A DNA stretch of 10,073 bases from CAYUNT01 sp964446285 (GTDB lineage Bacteria; Sumerlaeota; Sumerlaeia; SLMS01; CAYUNT01): assembly GCA_964446285.1 (NCBI GenBank), contig CAYUNT010000167.1:1-10073 (forward strand), in the 5' to 3' direction. Made by a program: the position numbers and the translations under genes. The notes under the pieces are model-generated. The model was not told the DNA's origin. It saw nothing but the letters and a program-made list of their open reading frames with translations, and ran no database searches. Every line of letters begins with the position of its first letter. The first letter of the stretch is position 1. Shown here piece by piece: positions 1-6,108 of this stretch.

Positions 1-388
1 AAGCCGATTCCGAGGTCTCATTCCCATAAAAGCCGCTTTTCGCTACACTCCAGAATACTTTATATTCGGTTTGATGTGAGATGCGGAGAACTGATGCGTG
101 GGCTGGCGCTCCCAGTTGGCTTTCCATTTCCGTTGGCAGGAATGTCCAGATGCGCTTGGCCGCGCTGGCATATTTCCTGAAATCGCCGGGGAGTTGCCAC
201 TCTGGTTTTCAGGCTTGAAAAGGGCGGGAAATCGGGGCAGATACGTTGTGTTCAAGGGTTGTGCCGCCCGCGTTTTTCAGTTCGAGGCGCGATGGTTCCA
301 GCAAAGGCAGGCTCTCCCTTGTGCATTGTGTTTTCCTTCGCAGAAATTCACATATCTGAAATCGAATATCCACTCAGGAGGCGGCATC
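1..388. other. Gene-free stretch upstream of the aldehyde dehydrogenase
   Basis: I see no convincing gene here. Reading frames exist on both strands, including a 70-codon one on the minus strand at 43-255 and an in-frame extension of the downstream gene from 98. They lack recognisable motifs or a good ribosome binding site and their composition is not protein-like. A TATATT hexamer at 61-66 resembles a -10 box but has no good -35 partner. The only firm signal is the AGGAGG at 376-381, which serves the gene starting at 389. The stretch may be 5' untranslated or regulatory sequence, or the remains of a lost gene. Confidence 0.5.
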
Positions 389-1918
389 ATGGCCAAAGGC
401 AAATCGAGCAAATCCAGCGCATCTACGAAATCCGGCGTTCCTGTGTTTCGCAATTACATAGATGGCAAATGGGAATCCAAGGGCGGCAAGGGGACGTTTC
501 TGAACATCAATCCGGCGGATACGCGCGAGGTGGTTGGCGAATTTCCGCTTTCGAGCGCAAGCGATGTGGATCGCGCCGTTCAGGCCGCGCGCCGGGCGTT
601 CCGTTCGTGGCGTCTGGTGCCCGCGCCGCGCCGCGCGGACATCATCCGCCGCGCCGGGGATTTGCTCGTTCGCGACAAACTGGACATCGCCCGCCTTGCG
701 ACGCGCGAAATGGGCAAGGTCGTTGCGGAAACGGGCGGCGACGTGCAGGAGGGCATCGACACAGCCTACTACATGGCGGGCGAGGGGCGCCGTCTCTTTG
801 GCGACACTGTGCCGTGCGAAATGCCAAACAAATTCGGCATGTCGATCCGCATGCCGGTGGGCGTCTGCGGCCTCATCACGCCGTGGAATTTCCCGATGGC
901 GATTCCGACCTGGAAAACATTCCCTGCGCTGATCTGCGGAAACACAGTGGTGATCAAACCCGCGACAGACACCCCGGCGACCGTGGTGAGGCTGGCGCAA
1001 ATCCTCGAAGAAGCCGGCCTGCCGCCCGGGTGCTTCAACGTGGTTTGCGGCGCGGGGTCCGAGGTGGGCAATGCGCTCGTCGAGCACCCTGAGGTGAACC
1101 TGATTTCGTTCACGGGATCGACGTCGATTGGGACGCGGATTGGCGGTTCGTGCGGGCGTCTGAACAAGCGGTGCTCTCTCGAAATGGGCGGGAAAAATGC
1201 GCAAATTGTTATGGATGACGCTGATCTCGATCTCGCGCTGCAAGGGGCGTTGTGGGGCGCGTTCGGGACGGCCGGGCAGCGATGCACGGCGACGTCGCGC
1301 GTGATTCTCCACGCGAAAATCGCAAAGAAATTCACGGAAATGCTCGTCGAGCGTGCGCGGGCGCTGCGTGTTGGCAACGGCCTCGATCCGAAAGTTGACA
1401 TGGGGCCGGTCATTAACGAAGCGGCGCGCAAGTCGATTCTTGAATATATAGAAATCGGCAAGAATGAAGGCGCGAAACTGCTTTGCGGCGGCGGCATCGC
1501 CAAGGGCAAGGGACTCGAAAACGGGTGGTTCCTCGAACCGACGATTTTCGGCGGGGTGACGCGCGCGATGCGGATTTTCCGCGAGGAGATTTTCGGCCCG
1601 GTGCTGTCGCTGACCGTGGTGAAGTCGTTTGAAGAAGCGATTGAGACGCTGAACGATTCGAGCTACGGGCTGTCGTCGTCGATTTACACTCAGGATGTGA
1701 ACCGCGCCTTTGCGGCCATTCGCGACATCGAGGCAGGCATCACCTACATCAACGCGCCGACGATTGGCGCGGAAATCCAATTGCCATTTGGCGGCGTCAA
1801 GGGCACGGGCAACGGCCACCGCGAGTCGAGCCACACGGTTCTCGACACGTTCTCCGAGTGGAAGGCCGTGTATGTGGAATACAGCGGCAAATTGCAGCGC
1901 GCGCAGATCGATTCCTAG
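389..1918 (+). CDS. NAD(P)-dependent aldehyde dehydrogenase
   Basis: A 509-residue protein of the aldehyde dehydrogenase superfamily, which oxidises an aldehyde to a carboxylate with NAD(P)+. Full-length family landmarks are visible in order: PWNFP at 165-169 with the oxyanion-hole Asn167, VVIKPA with cofactor-binding Lys190, the Rossmann-fold FTGST at 241-245, the general base Glu265 in LEMGG, the nucleophile Cys299 in GQRCT, EEIFGP at 399-404 and PFGGVK at 466-471. The GTAGQRCTATSR context resembles semialdehyde dehydrogenases (alpha-ketoglutarate or aminoadipate semialdehyde type), but the substrate cannot be fixed from sequence. The ATG at 389 is chosen because AGGAGG lies 7 bases upstream and the residues before it in the longer frame do not look like protein. 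The N-terminus is a Lys/Ser-rich tail of about 15 residues, probably disordered. No operon partner is evident on either side. Confidence 0.95.
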   Translation: MAKGKSSKSSASTKSGVPVFRNYIDGKWESKGGKGTFLNINPADTREVVGEFPLSSASDVDRAVQAARRAFRSWRLVPAPRRADIIRRAGDLLVRDKLDIARLATREMGKVVAETGGDVQEGIDTAYYMAGEGRRLFGDTVPCEMPNKFGMSIRMPVGVCGLITPWNFPMAIPTWKTFPALICGNTVVIKPATDTPATVVRLAQILEEAGLPPGCFNVVCGAGSEVGNALVEHPEVNLISFTGSTSIGTRIGGSCGRLNKRCSLEMGGKNAQIVMDDADLDLALQGALWGAFGTAGQRCTATSRVILHAKIAKKFTEMLVERARALRVGNGLDPKVDMGPVINEAARKSILEYIEIGKNEGAKLLCGGGIAKGKGLENGWFLEPTIFGGVTRAMRIFREEIFGPVLSLTVVKSFEEAIETLNDSSYGLSSSIYTQDVNRAFAAIRDIEAGITYINAPTIGAEIQLPFGGVKGTGNGHRESSHTVLDTFSEWKAVYVEYSGKLQRAQIDS

Positions 1919-1970
1919 TTATCTTCACGCGAGCACTTTGCGGCATACGGCAGGATGGCGGCAGGATTAT

Positions 1971-1989
1971 TGGCGCAAAAGCGCTTTTT
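1971..1989 (+). terminator. Weak candidate intrinsic terminator after the aldehyde dehydrogenase
   Basis: GCGC, an AAAA loop and GCGC are followed directly by five T residues, about 55 bases after the dehydrogenase stop. The stem is only four GC pairs plus a possible G-T pair, so this is suggestive only. Confidence 0.3.
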
Positions 1990-2060
1990 GAAAGTGAATA
2001 CTATGCCGGTGTATTGCGCGATTGGTTTCTTGTCGATAAGGTGAAAGGCGAACTTTATTC

Positions 2061-2160
2061 GGAAGCGCCGCAGGCGCGGCGAGGAAAAAGCCCAGGGCAA
2101 GCGCAGCGCCGCCCTGGGGATGCAGCCCACCAAAACCCAAGCCCTGTCAGGGCGACAGGA
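2061..2160 (-). repeat. Left inverted copy of the REP-like repeat
   Basis: The reverse complement of this stretch aligns along its length with 2648-2745. A 33-base block (2086-2118 against 2689-2721) is identical. It carries three palindromes: GCGCC-gca-GGCGC at 2065-2077, an 8-bp stem CCCAGGGC/GCCCTGGG at 2091-2118, and GCCCTGTCAGGGC at 2141-2153. The outer palindromes differ from the right copy mainly in loop or centre bases while the stems survive, which suggests the fold is what is conserved. Confidence 0.8.
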
Positions 2161-2173
2161 AAAAATCGCCGCC

Positions 2174-2626
2174 ATGCCGCAATCGCTTGCCCAACTCTAT
2201 ACACATCTGATCTTCTCAACGAAGAACCGCGAACCAGTGTTGGATGCTTCGCTCCACGAATCCCTTCGCGCCTATTTAGGCGGTATTCTTCGCGCCCTCG
2301 AATCGCCTTCTTTGGCCATTGGATGTGTGAAGGATCATGTCCATCTTCTCTATTGCCAATCTCGTAAAATTGCCCTGATTCAGGTTGTTGAGAAACTGAA
2401 GAATTCCTCCTCAAAATGGCTGAAATCCCAAGGCCCGGAGTTGCGACGCTTCTATTGGCAGGGCGGATATGGGGCGTTTTCTGTCAGCGCCTCAAAATTG
2501 GAGGCTGTGAGCCGGTATGTGTTGAATCAGGAGGCGCATCACCGGAAAATGACATTCGAGGAGGAATTCCGGCGGTTTTTAGAGGAGTATCATGTTGCAT
2601 ACGATGAACGGTATGTATGGGATTAA
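2174..2626 (+). CDS. REP-associated tyrosine transposase (IS200/IS605-like, Y1 HUH family)
   Basis: A 150-residue single-domain protein of the transposase IS200-like (Y1) family, which cuts and rejoins single-stranded DNA through a 5'-phosphotyrosine link. Visible landmarks are the opening YTHLIFSTKNR at 9-19, the metal-binding HUH motif H55-V-H57 in KDHVHLL, the conserved WQGGYGAFSVS at 95-105, and the probable nucleophile Tyr115 in YVLNQEAHH. A short C-terminal helix rich in Glu and Arg follows. Length is normal, and the HUH and Tyr residues are intact, so it could be active. The ATG at 2174 is chosen because the family usually starts just before the Y-T-H-L strand; the nearest purine-rich site (AGGA, 2157-2160) is a long 13 bases away. 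The longer frame from 2120 would translate part of the left repeat. The gene sits between mirrored REP-like repeats, which points to a RAYT rather than a classic IS200 with its own ends. Confidence 0.9.
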   Translation: MPQSLAQLYTHLIFSTKNREPVLDASLHESLRAYLGGILRALESPSLAIGCVKDHVHLLYCQSRKIALIQVVEKLKNSSSKWLKSQGPELRRFYWQGGYGAFSVSASKLEAVSRYVLNQEAHHRKMTFEEEFRRFLEEYHVAYDERYVWD

Positions 2627-2647
2627 TCGCGGATTGGAAGGAGGGGA

Positions 2648-2745
2648 TCATGACGCCCTTTCAGGGCTTGGGTAATGTGGGGCTGATTCCCAGGGCGGCG
2701 CTGCGCTTGCCCTGGGCTTTTGCCTCGCCGCGCCTTTGGCGCTCC
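2648..2745 (+). repeat. Right inverted copy of the REP-like repeat
   Basis: This is the mirror of 2061-2160. Palindromes are GCCCT-ttc-AGGGC at 2655-2667, CCCAGGGC/GCCCTGGG at 2689-2696 and 2709-2716 around a 12-base loop, and GCGCC-ttt-GGCGC at 2730-2742. It starts 21 bases after the transposase stop codon and its right half forms the first unit of the tandem array. Confidence 0.8.
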
Positions 2746-2943
2746 AGAAATGAAATCAATTCCGCAAGGTGTTGCCCTGGGCTTTTGCCTCGCCGCGCCT
2801 TTGGCGCTCCAGAAATGAAATCAATTCCGCAAGGTGTTGCCCTGGGCTTTTTCCTTGTTGCGCCCTTGGCGCTCCAGAAAAGAAATCAATTCCACAAGGC
2901 GCCGCCCAGAGCCTTTTCCTCGCCGCGCCTTTGGCGCTCAAGG
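2709..2943 (+). repeat. Tandem array of 65-bp REP-like units
   Basis: The word GCCCTGGGC (last copy altered to GCCCAGAGCC) begins at 2709, 2774, 2839 and 2904, an exact 65-base period. Units 1 and 2 (2709-2773 and 2774-2838) are identical by eye over all 65 bases; unit 3 differs at about ten positions; unit 4 is cut short after its palindrome. Each unit holds a GCGCC-NNN-GGCGC hairpin and the first three share a GAAATCAATTCC segment. The 5' arm CCCAGGGC is present only before unit 1. The array ends about 80 bases before the downstream phosphatase gene. Open frames across it are translated repeat, not genes. Confidence 0.9.
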
Positions 2944-3027
2944 ATTAACGGGCCATTTTCGCATATTGAGCCGCAGACACAATGAAGACATCAACAATTC
3001 AATACAGTTGAAGGAGCGTTGAACCCA

Positions 3028-4518
3028 GTGGTGGGAAATCTGATCGCGGGGCTGTTGCTGTTCGGGGCTGTGCTGCTTGGCATCGCTTTGCTCCGTTTGC
3101 AGCGCCGCGCTCAGGAATTGCGCCGCGCCCTGGCGGCGTATCAGCGCGAACACCGCGCCGTCATTGATTTTCTCGTCCATACGGGCGACCAACTTACGGC
3201 GCGCCTGGAGCTGGATGAAACCCTCGAAGCGATTTTGCGGTTCATGGTGGATTCGACGGATGCGCATTCGGGCGCCGTGTTTCTGCGCGATGCCAAAGAC
3301 CCCAATTCCCTCCAGGCCCATGTGATTCAAGGGCCGTTCCCGCCGCTGAATCCAGTTTCGGACAAGGTTTTCAGCCGCCATCAATACCTGGCCGAGCACC
3401 TGAAGCGCGAGAAAATCCGCCTTGGCGAGGGCCTGGTCGGGCGCGTGGCGGAGCGCAAATCGCCTCTGCTCATCACAGACGCCCGCAACGACCCGATTGT
3501 CCCGGCGGGCGCTGGGGGAGTGGTGCCGATCGACACTCTGATGGCCGCGCCGCTTATCGCGCGCGACGAACTGCTTGGCGTCATCGTGCTCGTCAACCGC
3601 CGCCAGGAAAAGCAGCCCTTCACGCCAGATGACCTCAATCTGCTTGGCGCGCTGGCCGACCAAGCCGCAATTACGGTCAACCTCGTGAAGATGTATCGCG
3701 AACTGGGCGAAAAGCAGCGCCTCGAACAAGAATTGCGCGTAGCACACGACATTCAGGGCATGCTGCTGCCGCGAGTTTGTCCGGCGGTGGATGGCCTGGA
3801 AATCGCCGCCTTCGGCGAAGCAGCCCTCGAAGTGGGCGGCGACTATTACGATTTCTTTGATGTGGACGACGTCCATCTGGGAATCGCGATTGGCGACGTG
3901 GCCGGCAAAGGCATTCCGGGCGCTCTCGTGATGGCATCCGTTCGGAGCACATTGCGGGCCGAGGCGCGGGGCGATCTTTCGCCTGCCGCTGTTTTGGCGC
4001 GTGTGAATCGCAACCTGGTGCATGACACCTCGCCGCAGGTGTTTGTTACTATGACCTATGCGATTCTGGATCGCCGCACTCTGCGCTTGCGTTTTGCCCG
4101 CGCCGGGCACGAACCTATTATTGTCTGTTCGGCTCGGGAAGAAGAACTTCCCGTGCTCCATACCCCGAATGGCATCGCTTTGGGGCTTGTGGACGACCAG
4201 ATGTTCCGAATTACGGAAGAAGAAGAAGTGGAGTTGCATGAGGGGGAGCTGGGTGTGCTATATACGGATGGGGTGGTGGAGGCGCGCAACCGGGCAGACG
4301 AAGAATACGGAGCCAGCCGGTTCCTGGCGATTCTTCAGAGCCACGCGAATCGTTCCGTGCAAGAGATCGTCGATGGTGTTACCAGCGATATTCGCAAATT
4401 TACGGAGGGTCTTGCCCAGCACGATGATATTACGCTAGTGGTCCTCAAGGCCGTTCGCCGATCCGAGGGCGTTCAAGCCCCCGATGTTTCGGAAGCGCTC
4501 CAGGCGGTTAAAGGCTGA
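3028..4518 (+). CDS. Membrane-anchored GAF-PP2C phosphatase (RsbU/SpoIIE-like)
   Basis: A 496-residue serine/threonine phosphatase of the PPM/SpoIIE family, expected to dephosphorylate a STAS-domain anti-sigma-factor antagonist. An N-terminal hydrophobic segment (about residues 5-20) followed by RLQRR suggests a single membrane anchor with the rest in the cytoplasm. A GAF-like sensory domain covers roughly 48-215, then a coiled-coil linker (about 217-238), then the phosphatase domain (about 240-476). Metal-binding acidic residues are present: GGDYYD (Asp272, Asp275), GDVAGKG (Asp290), YTDG (Asp414) and QHDDIT (Asp466, Asp467). The GTG at 3028 is preferred because AAGGAG at 3011-3016 lies 11 bases upstream; the TTG at 3019 is too close, and GTG at 3031 is possible. 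It is the first gene of a run that continues with its likely substrate and the cognate kinase. Confidence 0.93.
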   Translation: MVGNLIAGLLLFGAVLLGIALLRLQRRAQELRRALAAYQREHRAVIDFLVHTGDQLTARLELDETLEAILRFMVDSTDAHSGAVFLRDAKDPNSLQAHVIQGPFPPLNPVSDKVFSRHQYLAEHLKREKIRLGEGLVGRVAERKSPLLITDARNDPIVPAGAGGVVPIDTLMAAPLIARDELLGVIVLVNRRQEKQPFTPDDLNLLGALADQAAITVNLVKMYRELGEKQRLEQELRVAHDIQGMLLPRVCPAVDGLEIAAFGEAALEVGGDYYDFFDVDDVHLGIAIGDVAGKGIPGALVMASVRSTLRAEARGDLSPAAVLARVNRNLVHDTSPQVFVTMTYAILDRRTLRLRFARAGHEPIIVCSAREEELPVLHTPNGIALGLVDDQMFRITEEEEVELHEGELGVLYTDGVVEARNRADEEYGASRFLAILQSHANRSVQEIVDGVTSDIRKFTEGLAQHDDITLVVLKAVRRSEGVQAPDVSEALQAVKG

Positions 4519-4581
4519 TCGTCCGGACCCGGTTATGCTTTCCCGTTGTATCATTCATGCGGATTTTGTGGAGTGGCTGTT

Positions 4582-4935
4582 GTGAAAACTTTTGATATCA
4601 AGGTGCAAAAAGAAGCAGTTCCCGAAGGGTGGGTTCGGGTGGATCTCTCAGGATTCCTCGACGCCCACACAGTTCGGGAATTCGATGCAAGCATGGCGGA
4701 GTTGCTTCGCTCGGCGTCGTGCAACATACTCCTCGGTCTGGAGAAACTCAACTACATATCAAGCGCGGGCGTGGCATCCTTGATGGGGCTGATGCAGAAG
4801 CTCCGCGGCGGCAAAGGGCGCCTCGTCCTTCTGCGGCCGAGCGACAAGGTATTCCACGTCCTGAAAACCCTGGGCTTCACCAATATCTTTCAGATTGTGC
4901 AGGATGATAGCGAATTGGATACCCACGAACCCTAA
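4582..4935 (+). CDS. STAS-domain anti-sigma factor antagonist (RsbV/SpoIIAA-like)
   Basis: A 117-residue single STAS-domain protein. In this family the unphosphorylated form binds the anti-sigma kinase and frees its target; phosphorylation by the kinase blocks binding. The signature LNYISSAGVASL at 56-67 contains the Ser60/Ser61 pair where the regulatory phosphoserine is expected. The length and the C-terminal KVFHVLKTLGFTNIF helix-strand pattern fit the family. The start is a GTG at 4582 with GGAG 8 bases upstream (4570-4573); a TTG at 4546 would add residues unlike the family. It lies 63 bases after the phosphatase and 45 bases before the kinase, the gene order of a partner-switching module. 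Confidence 0.92.
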   Translation: MKTFDIKVQKEAVPEGWVRVDLSGFLDAHTVREFDASMAELLRSASCNILLGLEKLNYISSAGVASLMGLMQKLRGGKGRLVLLRPSDKVFHVLKTLGFTNIFQIVQDDSELDTHEP

Positions 4936-4980
4936 GATCGCGCGCGCGGCCTATTCCGGCGGTGCAGGGAGCGCCCGGCA

Positions 4981-5460
4981 ATGACCTCCCAAGAACGAAC
5001 TTGTGAAGAAATCGAATTCGAGGTGCGCTGTCCCCTCTCCGGCCCCTCGCTGGCCGTTATCCGCGCGTTCGTTGAGACGGTCGCGCGCCAAATGGGCTTT
5101 CACATCGATGACGCCGCCAAAATTGAAATGGCCGTCGATGAAGCCTGCGCCAACGTGCTTCTTCACGCCTACCCCAATTCCCATAACGAAGCCCAATGCG
5201 ATTTCACGCTGAGGCTGCGGGTTTCGCCCGACGCGATTGCCATCTGGATTATCGACAAGGGCGTTGGCTCCCAGCGCGGAGAACACAAGGGCGTTGGTTC
5301 TATCCGCGAGTATATGAATCTTGAGAAAAAATACCACGGGCTGGGGACCTACATCATCCGATCTTTTATGGATGAAGTTGAATATCATTTCCCCGAGGAA
5401 AAAGGAACGATCCTTCGAATGGTGAAATACCTTCATGCGGCGCCTCAAGCGCGCGTATGA
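4981..5460 (+). CDS. Anti-sigma regulatory factor, serine-protein kinase (RsbW/SpoIIAB-like)
   Basis: A 159-residue GHKL/HATPase protein of the RsbW type, which binds and inhibits a sigma factor (or another target) and phosphorylates the STAS antagonist. The N box reads EMAVDEACANVLLHAY at 49-64, with Glu54 and the Mg-binding Asn58. The ATP-lid glycine motifs are IDKGVG at 91-96 and HGLGTYIIRSF at 119-129. There is no separate output domain, so it should act by protein binding. The start is supported by AGGGAG at 4966-4971, 9 bases upstream of the ATG. The stop overlaps the next gene as ATGA, implying translational coupling. No sigma factor is encoded in the window, so the target is unknown and may not be a sigma factor. 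Confidence 0.92.
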   Translation: MTSQERTCEEIEFEVRCPLSGPSLAVIRAFVETVARQMGFHIDDAAKIEMAVDEACANVLLHAYPNSHNEAQCDFTLRLRVSPDAIAIWIIDKGVGSQRGEHKGVGSIREYMNLEKKYHGLGTYIIRSFMDEVEYHFPEEKGTILRMVKYLHAAPQARV

Positions 5461-5954
5461 AGCGATTTTTCAATGGAAAGGGATTTATGAGAATTATCGT
5501 TTTCTGCAGCGTGTGCATGATGCTTCTGGCCAGCTCATGCAGCTTGAAATGCGCCGTATGGTCAACAAAGGAACAGGGGAGAATTACCGAAGAAATTAGC
5601 GCCCGCATGGCGGAATTGATCGAAAGCGCAAATCAAATGAAGATCGATGCGCTGGTCAAATATCTGACGGAAAATCCGGATGCCAATTTCTATATGAATG
5701 CAAAAGCAATGGGGAAACAGGAACTTCTCGCGGAAGTGCTGAAGATGTATATTCCCTTTCAAAGCCAGCAGATTACCGTGAAAAACCAAAGAGTTATCGT
5801 CCTTGGCCCGGATGCGGCTCTTTGGAAAGCGCAGGTTCAGAGCACCGCTCTTGGAAAGGATGGCAAGAGCTCCACAATGGACCTCACGGAAACCTGGCTG
5901 TGGCAAAAGCAGAACGGGGAATGGGTTGTCACGCACTATGACGAATCCTGGTAG
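5457..5954 (+). CDS. Small putative lipoprotein with an NTF2/SnoaL-like domain
   Basis: A 165-residue protein of unknown role. A hydrophobic signal peptide (about 11-25) ends in LASSC, so Cys28 is a plausible lipidation site, although Ala at -3 is not ideal for a lipobox. The mature part looks like a cystatin-like/NTF2 fold: an amphipathic helix (ITEEISARMAELIESANQMKIDALVKYL), then strands ending in the typical TETWLWQKQNGEWVVTHYDESW. The ATG at 5457 overlaps the kinase stop by four bases; an alternative ATG at 5487 follows a purine-rich GGAAAGGGA and gives a shorter signal peptide, so the start is uncertain. Its position suggests it is made with the partner-switching proteins, perhaps as an envelope-side sensor, but this is inference from context. 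It could also be an unrelated envelope protein. Confidence 0.8.
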   Translation: MKRFFNGKGFMRIIVFCSVCMMLLASSCSLKCAVWSTKEQGRITEEISARMAELIESANQMKIDALVKYLTENPDANFYMNAKAMGKQELLAEVLKMYIPFQSQQITVKNQRVIVLGPDAALWKAQVQSTALGKDGKSSTMDLTETWLWQKQNGEWVVTHYDESW

Positions 5955-6015
5955 AATCCATTCCGGCTATTTCCTTTGCCGCGAAGGATGCCATCGCCAA
6001 CGACCGCGCATCCGC

Positions 6016-6102
6016 ATGAACGCAGGGCCAGTGAAGGTTGAATTCCCGCTCCAATTACTTGAATTGCAGTATAAACAACCCGTGCCGCCTCCTGAAACAT
6101 AA
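6016..6102 (+). CDS. Possible 28-residue small ORF before the histidine kinase
   Basis: An ATG-to-TAA frame of 28 codons ending 6 bases before the kinase start, in the 154-base gap after the lipoprotein. The predicted peptide is amphipathic and ends in a proline-rich VPPPET. There is no clear ribosome binding site, so it may be chance. If translated, it could couple to the kinase, whose own start also lacks a clear Shine-Dalgarno site. Confidence 0.2.
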   Translation: MNAGPVKVEFPLQLLELQYKQPVPPPET

Positions 6103-6108
6103 GAATCC

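Larger units (their letters stand above)
2061..2943. mobile_element. RAYT transposase unit with mirrored REP-like ends and a tandem REP array
   Basis: The transposase gene (2174-2626) is bounded by about 100 bp of inverted, palindrome-rich sequence at 2061-2160 (minus orientation) and 2648-2745 (plus orientation). The right copy continues into tandem 65-bp units to about 2943. This layout, a single HUH transposase next to mirrored palindromes, matches what is known of REP-associated tyrosine transposases (RAYTs), which act on or spread short repetitive extragenic palindromes. I infer that the whole block is one element. Target-site duplications are not expected for this class and I see none. 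The outer limits come from where the similarity stops and are approximate. Confidence 0.7.

Noticed and set aside
43..255. 70-codon minus-strand frame at the left edge
   Set aside because: No start context, no motif and a composition unlike its neighbours. Nothing supports expression.
98..388. In-frame N-terminal extension of the aldehyde dehydrogenase
   Set aside because: The added 97 residues do not match the family, and AGGAGG sits at ideal spacing before the ATG at 389.
374..1834. 486-codon minus-strand frame over the aldehyde dehydrogenase
   Set aside because: Its translation is His/Arg-rich with no domain, while the opposite strand has a complete aldehyde dehydrogenase with all catalytic residues. 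It is a GC-driven shadow.
2709..2943. CRISPR array
   Set aside because: Units are contiguous 65-bp tandem copies with no variable spacers and no cas genes nearby.
2617..2985. 122-codon frame with repeated LPWAF/RRA segments
   Set aside because: This is translation of the 65-bp DNA repeat. The period is not a multiple of three, so each unit is read in a different frame, unlike a real repeat protein.
2938..4239. 433-codon minus-strand frame over the phosphatase
   Set aside because: No recognisable motifs, and it runs antisense to a clear GAF-PP2C protein and into the repeat array.
6038..6075. Promoter before the histidine kinase (TTGAAT and TATAAA)
   Set aside because: The two hexamers are 26 bases apart, too far for a sigma-70 promoter, and no other pairing works.
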